A stretch of 11,440 bases of DNA from Deltaproteobacteria bacterium (lineage in GTDB: Bacteria; Myxococcota_A; Polyangia; Haliangiales; Haliangiaceae), in NCBI GenBank assembly GCA_013813945.1, contig JACCQV010000483.1:1-11440 (forward strand), read 5' to 3'. This document shows positions 1-6,873 of this stretch, piece after piece; the first letter of the stretch is position 1, and every line of letters begins with the position of its first letter. The position numbers were made by a program, and so were the translations under genes. The notes below the pieces were generated by a model. That model had not been told where the DNA came from. It saw only the letters and a program-made list of their open reading frames with translations, and searched no databases.

Positions 1-237
1 CTGAGGCCGTTCGCGCTCGCCATCGACGGGCAGCGTTTCGACCACCACGAGCTTTCCCGAGATCTCAAGGTCGGAGGCCTCCGGGCGGGCCTCGTGGCGT
101 CGGGATCGCTGATGGTGGGACTCAAGATCCTCGCCGCGCAGGCCGATGGTGAACTCCCGAGCTTCCTGGCAGATCCGGTCGCCCAGGGATTGATCACATT
201 CGCCCTCGGCGAAGACCACGCCGTGGTTGCCAGGTAG
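1..237 (+). CDS. 3' end of an unrecognised protein (partial)
   Basis: Frame 1 is open from the window edge to a TAG at 235-237 and gives the last 78 residues of a protein. Third codon positions are overwhelmingly G or C, as in the clear genes nearby, which supports real coding. The fragment has a glycine-rich hydrophobic stretch (roughly residues 25-45, around VGGLRAGLVASGSLMVGL) that could be a membrane helix or glycine-zipper hairpin, followed by a mostly polar tail. I do not recognise a family, and the start lies outside the window. It is separated from the next gene by 129 bp, so it probably belongs to a different transcription unit. Function unknown. Confidence 0.55.
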   Translation: MRPFALAIDGQRFDHHELSRDLKVGGLRAGLVASGSLMVGLKILAAQADGELPSFLADPVAQGLITFALGEDHAVVAR

Positions 238-254
238 CTGGTTTCTAGCGGATC

Positions 255-274
255 CTCGAGACCGGGGTGTCGAG
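255..274 (+). other. Imperfect hairpin in the 238-366 intergenic gap
   Basis: CTCGAGAC (255-262) and GTGTCGAG (267-274) pair over eight positions with one mismatch and a 4-nt loop, 17 nt after the stop codon of the upstream gene. No T-tract follows, so it is not a textbook intrinsic terminator. It could aid termination or be chance in GC-rich DNA. The rest of the 129-bp gap shows only a weak TTGGCA at 296-301 and no convincing -10 partner. Confidence 0.25.
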
Positions 275-355
275 CGTCACTCCGGCCAGACGCGGTTGGC
301 AGCGGCCCGCTCCTTGCTCAGTACCGCCGTATCCGACAGCCATCGGACTTGCCTC

Positions 356-361
356 GGAGGA
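356..361 (+). promoter_or_regulatory. Shine-Dalgarno site that fixes the start at 367
   Basis: GGAGGA lies 5 nt before the ATG at 367. An in-frame TTG at 349 would extend the protein by six residues, but it lies upstream of this site and would place charged residues ahead of the signal peptide. The ATG at 367 is therefore the better start. This is the only strong ribosome-binding site seen in the window. Confidence 0.75.
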
Positions 362-366
362 ACGTC

Positions 367-2478
367 ATGCGGAATCAAGCACTCACCAGCCGCCCCGGTC
401 TACTGACCATGACAACCCTGTCTTGCCTGGCTACGACAGTAGCCTGCGGCAGCGGGGCAGCTCCCGAGCTATCCGGCCTGACGGACCAGGTCGCCCAGGT
501 GGGTACCGAGCTCAAGATCGACCTGCTCGGGACCGACCCGGACGGGGACCAGCTCCAGTACAGCTTCCGCGCCCCGGCCCTCGCGGAGGTCGCAGGCCGC
601 GCAGCCATCACCGTCTCTCCGAGCGGCTCCGGCGTCTTCCGCTGGACTCCGCTTGCCTCCGACGTCGGCGAGCACGCGTTCGACTTCGTCGTCTCCGATG
701 GAGACAACGACACCACGGTGACGATCAACATCGACGTCAAGAGCGCCATCGGCTCGGCGACCGCGCCGATCTTCCGTCAGCCGCTCGGTACCGGCACCAC
801 GATCAACCTCACGACGAAGAAGTGCGTCGACCTCAACGTCGTGATCGAGGATCAGGACTCGGCCGAGGTCACGCTCGCCCTCGAAGAGCCCAAGCTCGAC
901 AACATGCGCCTCACCCAGGAGGACGGGCTCACCGCCAAGTTCAACTGGTGCCCGACCAAGGAGCAGGAGGCGGAGAACCGCTACACCGTCAGCATCTCGG
1001 CCGATGACGGCTCGAACCCCAAGACGATCAAGAACTACCTGATTGTCCTTCGCGGCGGCACCGGAACGACCAACTGCCCCGGCACGGCGCCGGTCATCGT
1101 GCACACCGCGTCGAACGAGAGCACGATCGTCGACCTCACGATCGACGCGCAGGTCACGGATGACCAGGGCCTCAAGGAGGCTCCGCTGTTCTACTACTCG
1201 CTGACCAATCCCGGTGCGGTGCCGAACCTCGGCCCCGGCGGGATGACCCAGCTCTCGACGCTCAAGATCAGCGGCACGACCACCAACGGCACCTACGCCG
1301 CGGACGTGCCGAACCCGGTCGCCAGCATGCCGGCGGGGACGGTCAAGACGCTCTGGTACGTGTTCGTCGCGGACGACGATGACGACGAGACTGGCAACTG
1401 CGATCACTCGACGCAGTCGCAGGTCTACACGATGACGGTCACCTCGACCGGCTCGGCGAACCTCGGCATCTGCGCCGCCTGCACGTCGGACTCGCAGTGC
1501 GGCACCGGTGACCTCTGCGCCTACGTCGGCTCGCTCGGCGCGAGCTACTGTCTCCAGGCGTGCGGCTCCGGCTGCCCGACCGGATACACCTGCTCCGCGG
1601 AGAACATCTGGTCGGTCAGCAACGCGCAGGCGAAGCAGTGCGTTCCCACGAACGGCTCGTGCACGATGCCGACGGCGATGTGCGCCGACGATATGAACGA
1701 GGATGACGACAACCAGACGATGGCAGCCGCGAACGCGGTCGTCGACGGCCCGATGGTAGCCGGCACCTACGATGGCGTCAGCTGCCCCAAGCCGGTGCAA
1801 CCGAGCTACGGCTCGAAGGCCGACGACGACTGGCGCAAGCTCGTCATCACCGCGGACACGCGGGTCGACATGTGGCTCTACGGCAACGGCGAGAGCGATC
1901 TCGACCTCCAGATCTACTCGTCCAATGGAACGCTGGTCTCGAAGTCGACCACGCTCACGGCCGACGAGAACATCGTCAAGTGCCTCCGCCCGGCGACCTA
2001 CTACGTCAAGGTCAACGGCTTCACCAACGCACGCAGCGAGTACTTGCTCGACTACATCGCGACGCCGGAGACCTGCAACACGACGTGCACCGACGACAGC
2101 CGCGAGGACGACAACACGTACAGCCAGGCCCGGATCACCACGGTCCCGACCTTCACCTCGACCGGCAACGTGATCTGCCCGAACAACGACGACTACTACA
2201 AGGTCGAGCTCACCGCCGGCAAGGTGCTGACGATGGACCTGACGTTCGCGCAGTCGAACTCGACGCAGGATCTCGACATCCACCTCTATCAGGGCTTCAC
2301 CGACCTGTGGCCGTGCAGCTACGACGACCCGTCGATGTGCTCGGCTGCTCGTGGTCAGGGCGCGGTCTCCAACGAGCACGCGGTCTTCACGGCGACGACC
2401 GCAGGTACGTACTACGTGGTTGTCCGCGGCTATAACGGCTCGACGAACAGCTACGGCATCAGCCTCCGGGTGCAGTGA
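367..2478 (+). CDS. Secreted lipoprotein with Ig/cadherin-like, Cys-rich and two PPC domains
   Basis: Encodes 703 residues from the ATG at 367. The N-terminus looks like a lipoprotein signal peptide with a weak lipobox (TTVAC, Cys27; Thr at -3 is not ideal). In order: two beta-sandwich repeats of cadherin/He-PIG type (about 34-124, with DPDGDQLQY and VVSDGDND; about 131-231), a third possible Ig-like segment (237-365) ending in an acidic DDDDDE run that may bind calcium, a Cys-rich patch (about 368-425) with many CxxC-like pairs as in myxobacterial surface proteins, and two PPC domains (about 440-570 and 574-703) with the typical DDDW/DDYY, DLDLQIY/DLDIHLY and TYYVKV/TYYVVV strands. PPC domains usually accompany secreted peptidases; here the next gene, overlapping by one base, encodes such a peptidase. 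No catalytic motif is seen, so a binding or structural role at the cell surface is inferred. Confidence 0.85.
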   Translation: MRNQALTSRPGLLTMTTLSCLATTVACGSGAAPELSGLTDQVAQVGTELKIDLLGTDPDGDQLQYSFRAPALAEVAGRAAITVSPSGSGVFRWTPLASDVGEHAFDFVVSDGDNDTTVTINIDVKSAIGSATAPIFRQPLGTGTTINLTTKKCVDLNVVIEDQDSAEVTLALEEPKLDNMRLTQEDGLTAKFNWCPTKEQEAENRYTVSISADDGSNPKTIKNYLIVLRGGTGTTNCPGTAPVIVHTASNESTIVDLTIDAQVTDDQGLKEAPLFYYSLTNPGAVPNLGPGGMTQLSTLKISGTTTNGTYAADVPNPVASMPAGTVKTLWYVFVADDDDDETGNCDHSTQSQVYTMTVTSTGSANLGICAACTSDSQCGTGDLCAYVGSLGASYCLQACGSGCPTGYTCSAENIWSVSNAQAKQCVPTNGSCTMPTAMCADDMNEDDDNQTMAAANAVVDGPMVAGTYDGVSCPKPVQPSYGSKADDDWRKLVITADTRVDMWLYGNGESDLDLQIYSSNGTLVSKSTTLTADENIVKCLRPATYYVKVNGFTNARSEYLLDYIATPETCNTTCTDDSREDDNTYSQARITTVPTFTSTGNVICPNNDDYYKVELTAGKVLTMDLTFAQSNSTQDLDIHLYQGFTDLWPCSYDDPSMCSAARGQGAVSNEHAVFTATTAGTYYVVVRGYNGSTNSYGISLRVQ

Positions 2479-4436
2479 TGCGAGTACCCGCTGCCGTTCT
2501 TGCCGGGACGCTGCTGGCTGGTGGCTGCGGGACAGCGCTTGGCCCCGACCCGGGCCTCGAGGATCTCGCCGTCACCAAGGTTGCTCCCTCCACGATCATC
2601 CCGGGCAGCAAGGTCGTCGTGAAGGGCGTGTCCTTCGTCGACCAGCAATGGGGAGCGGCGACGCTGCGCCTGAAGGGGCAGGCCGGTGGTCGCAGCGTCG
2701 ACCTGCGCTGGCCCGCGGCGTTCGTCGACTTCGGCACGCTCAACGTCGCGATCGATGGCAGCAAGATCGACGAGATCGGTGGCGACGTCGACTTCGCGGG
2801 CTCCGCGACGGTCGAGATCCTCGCCACGTCCGACGACAACACGTACGAGAGCGATGCGCTCCCCATCGATCTGTCGTTTCGCGAGACGCTGACGCCGATG
2901 CCGTTCGACGTCCAGGGTTCGGGCGTCATCTTCGTCAATGATCAGATCGAGATCGCGGGCGACGGGTTCCTCCTCGGCGGCGATGAGGGTACGACCATTG
3001 CGCGGGTCACCGGCTGCTTCACGCCCGACGCCACCACGACCTGCCGGCCAATCACGGCGCGCGACATTCCGATGACACCGACGGATCCACTCGCGCGTGA
3101 CAAGGCGACGTTCCCGTTCTCGCCGACGATCGCCGGGATCAAGCCCGGGACCTTCACCGGCAAGGTCACGGTGATCAACCAGCAGACCGCATCGGCTCCG
3201 ATCTCCGCGGAGCCCGCGAACGTCGAGTACGACATGGTGTCCTCGCAGATCTTCACGGTCTGCATTGGAACCCCGTGCGCGCCAGATATCCGCGCCAGCC
3301 TCGGTCAATACGTGTTCGTGCAGGGCGGTGGCTTCGTCGGCGGTGAGGCCGGAGCGCTGACCGAGCTCGAGATGAGCGGCACGTTCAACCGTACCGGCAT
3401 GCAGCCGGCCCCGGTGTTGATGACGCTGATCCCCGAGTTCGTGGAAGGTCGCCTCGTCCGCTACGTGCTCAACACCGACGACGAGCTCGGGCAGACGCTC
3501 GACCTGCGCCAGGACACGGGTCAGTTCACCGGCACCATCACGCCGATCGTCTCGTTTGGAGCCGACCGCGTGCGTGGAGCATCCAAGTCGGTCTCGCTCA
3601 CGATCGCCCCGGTCAAGCAGGTCGTGTACCTCGACTTCCGTCCGTCGTACGTCGAGGGTCTACGCGACTTCGGCCTGCGCGCCGTCGATAACCGGATCCG
3701 CGCGCGGATCGTCGAGGTCTGCCGCCAGGCCTTCGCGGGTATCAACATCGAGTTCCGCGCCGAGCCACCGACCGACTTCGCGCTCTACGAGCACGTCGAG
3801 CTCACCGGCGTCGACCCCAACAACATGGGTCTGTTCGGCTACGACAACTCGCCCGGCAAGGACAACGGCAACCTCCGGCTCTACGACCGGCTCGGTGGCG
3901 TCAATGCGCTGACCCAGCAGGACGGCTATCCCGGCTATGGCGGCGTGTTCCTGCGCTCGCTGATGGGCTTCTCCAAGCACCCGGGCACCTTCACCAAATC
4001 GGTCCCTGGCGCGGATCCAGTGTTCGACAAGATCTTCGACCCGTTCCGTGCCGACCTCGACAACCAGCCGATCACGTCGGTCGACCTTGGTAGCAGCGTG
4101 AAGATGCTGAGCGACGGCAGCTCGTGCCCCGCGACCGACCGGGCGTCGCAGATCAGCTGCGCGATCTTCGTGCTCGGAAACCTCGTCGGCGGAACGCTCG
4201 CGCACGAGATCGGACATTCCCTCGGCCTCGCGAACCCGTTCTCCGAAGGCTTCCACAACGCCGGCGACGGCGTGAAGCGCCTCATGGATTCTGGTGGTGA
4301 CCGGCCGTTCCTCGAGCGCGCGATGCTCGAGGGCCAGGGTCCGGGCGTGTTCTGCGACGACGAGTACCAGTACCTGCGGATGATCCTGCCCTCGATGGAT
4401 CCCGATCCAGTCCCCGAGCGCCCGGGCTGCTTCTAG
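2478..4436 (+). CDS. Lipoprotein with C-terminal metzincin-like metallopeptidase domain
   Basis: Encodes 652 residues. The ATG at 2478 shares its first base with the TGA of the upstream lipoprotein (TGATG), implying translational coupling; a GTG one codon earlier is less likely. The signal peptide ends in LLAGGC (Cys17), a plausible lipobox. Residues about 25-380 look like beta-rich Ig/IPT-type repeats (VAPSTIIPGSKVVVKG, IAGDGFL, FVQGGGFVGG). The C-terminal part (about 380-652) begins VVYLDFRPSYVEG and carries zinc-protease features: HEIGHSLG at 576-583, the catalytic Glu577, and a Met-turn-like LMDSGGD around Met603. In metzincins the third zinc ligand is a His or Asp at the position occupied here by Asn586; His593 (GFHNAGD) is a possible substitute. 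The likely role is a surface or secreted endopeptidase of unknown substrate, working with the PPC lipoprotein. The peptidase fold is well supported; activity is uncertain. Confidence 0.82.
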   Translation: MRVPAAVLAGTLLAGGCGTALGPDPGLEDLAVTKVAPSTIIPGSKVVVKGVSFVDQQWGAATLRLKGQAGGRSVDLRWPAAFVDFGTLNVAIDGSKIDEIGGDVDFAGSATVEILATSDDNTYESDALPIDLSFRETLTPMPFDVQGSGVIFVNDQIEIAGDGFLLGGDEGTTIARVTGCFTPDATTTCRPITARDIPMTPTDPLARDKATFPFSPTIAGIKPGTFTGKVTVINQQTASAPISAEPANVEYDMVSSQIFTVCIGTPCAPDIRASLGQYVFVQGGGFVGGEAGALTELEMSGTFNRTGMQPAPVLMTLIPEFVEGRLVRYVLNTDDELGQTLDLRQDTGQFTGTITPIVSFGADRVRGASKSVSLTIAPVKQVVYLDFRPSYVEGLRDFGLRAVDNRIRARIVEVCRQAFAGINIEFRAEPPTDFALYEHVELTGVDPNNMGLFGYDNSPGKDNGNLRLYDRLGGVNALTQQDGYPGYGGVFLRSLMGFSKHPGTFTKSVPGADPVFDKIFDPFRADLDNQPITSVDLGSSVKMLSDGSSCPATDRASQISCAIFVLGNLVGGTLAHEIGHSLGLANPFSEGFHNAGDGVKRLMDSGGDRPFLERAMLEGQGPGVFCDDEYQYLRMILPSMDPDPVPERPGCF

Positions 4437-4439
4437 GCA

Positions 4440-4445
4440 TATGCT
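4440..4445 (+). promoter_or_regulatory. Possible -10 box (TATGCT) before the four-helix membrane protein
   Basis: TATGCT lies 9 nt before the ATG at 4455, immediately after the upstream stop codon, and overlaps the palindrome GCATATGC. No Shine-Dalgarno sequence precedes this ATG, which would fit a very short or absent leader. There is no TG extension and no -35 box, so this is weak evidence. Confidence 0.25.
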
Positions 4446-4454
4446 GTCCCCCGC

Positions 4455-4970
4455 ATGGCGCGCGGAACCCGATCCAAGTCGAAGCAACGCTCGCGCAGTC
4501 CGATCCCACGGGCAGTCGTCCTGCCTGCGGGCGTGGTCGCGGCACCCGGCGCGGACGCCCGGCGCTGGATCTACGGTGGGCTCGATCTCGCGTTCGCGAT
4601 CCTGCAGGCGATCCTGATCTGGAAGGTCGTCCCGAACCGGTTGCCCTCGGCCTCGTTCCACCTCTGGACCTTGCCGGTGCTGACGTTCGTGATGGGCATC
4701 GGGACGCTCCTCGGCGGACCGTCGGGCTGGCGCGTCGCCGTGATCGCGGGCTCCGCTGCACTGCTGTCCACGGTGCTCCTGATCTTGCGCATCGTGGTCT
4801 CCGCAGCCTTTCTGTCGGGCGTCTACGGTGCATTCGGTCAGGCCGCGGCGATGACGGCACTGATGTCCGTCGCGCTCGTCATCGAGCTCGTTGCGCTCCT
4901 GCCGATCGTCCAGATCAAGTACCTGATGACGCGGGCAGGGCGGCGTAACTACTCCGTGCCCGCGCGATGA
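4455..4970 (+). CDS. Four-helix integral membrane protein, unknown function
   Basis: Encodes 171 residues. The first 38 are basic and disordered-looking (many Arg, Lys, Ser and Pro), followed by four hydrophobic segments at about 39-59, 70-88, 93-119 and 130-152, and a short basic tail. The positive N-terminus predicts both ends in the cytoplasm. No family motif is recognised; the helical layout resembles many small uncharacterised inner-membrane proteins. The start is the ATG at 4455, 18 nt after the metallopeptidase stop. The stop overlaps the ATG of the next gene by 4 nt (ATGA), so the two are very likely co-translated and may act as a pair in the inner membrane. Confidence 0.8.
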   Translation: MARGTRSKSKQRSRSPIPRAVVLPAGVVAAPGADARRWIYGGLDLAFAILQAILIWKVVPNRLPSASFHLWTLPVLTFVMGIGTLLGGPSGWRVAVIAGSAALLSTVLLILRIVVSAAFLSGVYGAFGQAAAMTALMSVALVIELVALLPIVQIKYLMTRAGRRNYSVPAR

Positions 4971-6850
4971 CACCCAAGCGCCGCCGGCTGCTCGCACTCG
5001 TTCTCGTCTGGACGCTGCCCAGCGTGCTGTTCTTGACGACGACCGCGGTCGTCTATGCGCTCTATCGAATCGAGCCGCCCGTTCGGCTCGGCGATGCCGA
5101 CCGCACGGCCGTGATCGCATCGCTGCGGGCGGCCGTTGATGACCTTCCTGCGATTCCATGCACGGTGCCCGCGCCCCTCGACGAGACGCTCGTCGCGACG
5201 GTGTGGTCGAAGGGTCGCGCGGTCGTGCGGATCGACGGGCATGGCAAGAACCTCGGTAGCGCCACGGATGACGCGAGCATCAAGTTGCGGACGTCGGCCG
5301 TCGTTCGAGCATTGTCGTCCGCCGATCGCGAGAGCGCGCGGATCCAGGTCGACGTGATCACAGGGACCGCGCCGCTCGGTGGCGTCGAGCCGTACGCGGT
5401 CCCGGGGATCGCCGAGATGCTCGCCATCAACCCGGGCGTCGAAGGGATCGGTACCGACGTGACGGGGACCCGCACCGTCATCCTCCCGAACGAGCTGGTA
5501 GCAGCACGCGTGCTCGCGGCAAAGCGGCCGAGTAACTCGATGCCCGACTTCGCGATGGGCATCGACATGAAGCGGATCACGGCGATGCTGATGACGCGCG
5601 CGAAGATCGGTATCGTTCGGCGCAGCCAGCTATTCCGGTTCCGCACCGATACGTTTGTCGAGCAGCCACTCGCGCATCGCGCGTTCGCTCCGGTGCAGCT
5701 GTATCGCGGCATCCCGGTCCCGCCGCCGCTGTCGGCCAGAACGTTGCGTGACGCCGCGCTTGCCGGCGGGCGGTTCCTCGTCTCTCACCTGGCACCCAAC
5801 GGGCGCTACATCTACGAGCACGAGCTGTCGACGGGACAGCAGACCGATCCGATGCGGCAGGGTGCGTACAGCATGCCGCGCCATGCCGGGACAACCTACT
5901 TCCTCGCCGAGCTCTACCGGATCACGAAGGAGGAGTGGCTGCGCGAGCCGATCGAGCGAGCGTTCAAGCATCTCGCCGAGTTACTCAAGACTGGCAAGTG
6001 CGGGAGCACGCTGCCCGATGGCACGGAGATCGACTGCGTGCTCGACCGCACGGAGAAGATCGCGCACCTCGGGTCGACGGCACTCACGGTGGTCGCGCTC
6101 GCCGAGTACCAGCGCGCCACCGGCGACACCACCTACCTGCCCATGGCGCAGAAGTTCACGGCGTGGATCCTGTGGATGCAGCGTGCCGACGGATCCTTCC
6201 GTCACCTCTACGATCCGGTCACTCGCAAGGCCAGCGAGGACGAGCTCCTCTACTACTCGGGCGAGGCTGCGCTCGCGCTGGCGCGCATGCACGTGATCAC
6301 GGGCGATGCCCGCTACGCGACGGCTGCGGAGAAGGCGCTCGACTGGCTCGTCCACTGGTACGACTTCTTCATGGGCGGGTTCTTCTACGGCGAGGAGCAC
6401 TGGACGTGCATCGCCGCGGAGGCCGCCTGGCCCGCCAGCAAGAACCCCGAATACAAGGACTTCTGCCACGGCTACGGTAGGTTCCTGCGCGAACAGCAGC
6501 CCGCAGTAGGAGAGCACCCGGATCAGGACGACTACGCGGGCGCGTATAACTTCACGTCGTTCGTTCCCCCGTACAACACCCCGGCAGGCTCGCGCACCGA
6601 GGCGATGATCTCGTCGTACCTGCTCGGCCGCCACCACGGCGCCCCGGACGCCCGGGTCCGCGACCAGATCCGCGCGGCGCTCCAGTACGCCCTGGGCCAG
6701 CAGATCCGGACCGAGAGTGACTTCAACGTCGTCGGTGACGGACTCGGTGGGATGCCCGGCAGCCCGATCGACCGGAACGTCCGGATCGACTTCGTCCAGC
6801 ATGTCTGCTCGGCGATGATCCGCGCATCGGAATGGATCGATGGGCCCTAG
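4967..6850 (+). CDS. Membrane-anchored AMMECR1-like / alpha-alpha-toroid (glycosidase-like) fusion protein
   Basis: Encodes 627 residues, start ATG at 4967 within ATGA. Residues 1-7 are basic and 8-32 form one membrane helix, so the bulk should be periplasmic. Residues about 45-235 match the order of elements in the AMMECR1 family: LVATVWSKG, a helical stretch, IQVDVITGTAPL, INPGVEGI, ILPNELVAA and a final LFRFRTDTFVE; the conserved LRGCIG loop of that family is absent. Residues about 255-627 look like an (alpha/alpha) toroid of the six-hairpin glycosidase type, with regular helical pairs, LGSTALTVVALAEYQRATGD, QRADGSFRHLYD and YYSGEAALALARMHVITGD. The YYSGEA...TGD segment resembles those of sugar epimerases and glycosidases of this fold. 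A role in processing cell-envelope or external polysaccharide is plausible, but catalytic residues cannot be named. It contains one of only two in-frame TTA codons I found in the window (5981-5983, Leu339). Confidence 0.8.
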   Translation: MTPKRRRLLALVLVWTLPSVLFLTTTAVVYALYRIEPPVRLGDADRTAVIASLRAAVDDLPAIPCTVPAPLDETLVATVWSKGRAVVRIDGHGKNLGSATDDASIKLRTSAVVRALSSADRESARIQVDVITGTAPLGGVEPYAVPGIAEMLAINPGVEGIGTDVTGTRTVILPNELVAARVLAAKRPSNSMPDFAMGIDMKRITAMLMTRAKIGIVRRSQLFRFRTDTFVEQPLAHRAFAPVQLYRGIPVPPPLSARTLRDAALAGGRFLVSHLAPNGRYIYEHELSTGQQTDPMRQGAYSMPRHAGTTYFLAELYRITKEEWLREPIERAFKHLAELLKTGKCGSTLPDGTEIDCVLDRTEKIAHLGSTALTVVALAEYQRATGDTTYLPMAQKFTAWILWMQRADGSFRHLYDPVTRKASEDELLYYSGEAALALARMHVITGDARYATAAEKALDWLVHWYDFFMGGFFYGEEHWTCIAAEAAWPASKNPEYKDFCHGYGRFLREQQPAVGEHPDQDDYAGAYNFTSFVPPYNTPAGSRTEAMISSYLLGRHHGAPDARVRDQIRAALQYALGQQIRTESDFNVVGDGLGGMPGSPIDRNVRIDFVQHVCSAMIRASEWIDGP

Positions 6851-6856
6851 CGGGCC

Positions 6857-6865
6857 TGCTATGAT
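6857..6865 (+). promoter_or_regulatory. Extended -10 promoter element before the kinase
   Basis: TGCTATGAT fits the extended -10 pattern TGnTATAAT with one mismatch in the hexamer. Transcription would begin near 6872, within two bases of the GTG at 6874, so the mRNA could be leaderless; no Shine-Dalgarno sequence precedes the GTG. No good -35 box is visible, as expected for extended -10 promoters. Confidence 0.4.
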
Positions 6866-6873
6866 GTGACGCG

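Noticed and set aside
296..318. Sigma-54 promoter (TTGGC and CTTGCT) upstream of the first lipoprotein
   Set aside because: The GG and GC elements are separated by 16 nt instead of the required 10, so it does not fit a -24/-12 promoter.
469..2379. A 636-codon open frame on the minus strand opposite the first lipoprotein gene
   Set aside because: Its product is low-complexity, rich in Arg, Val, Asp and Ala, with no domain. It mirrors a clear multi-domain protein on the plus strand; long antisense frames are expected in GC-rich DNA.
3660..5159. A 499-codon minus-strand open frame spanning parts of three plus-strand genes
   Set aside because: It has no motifs, a composition dominated by Arg, Asp and Ala, and conflicts with three well-supported genes.
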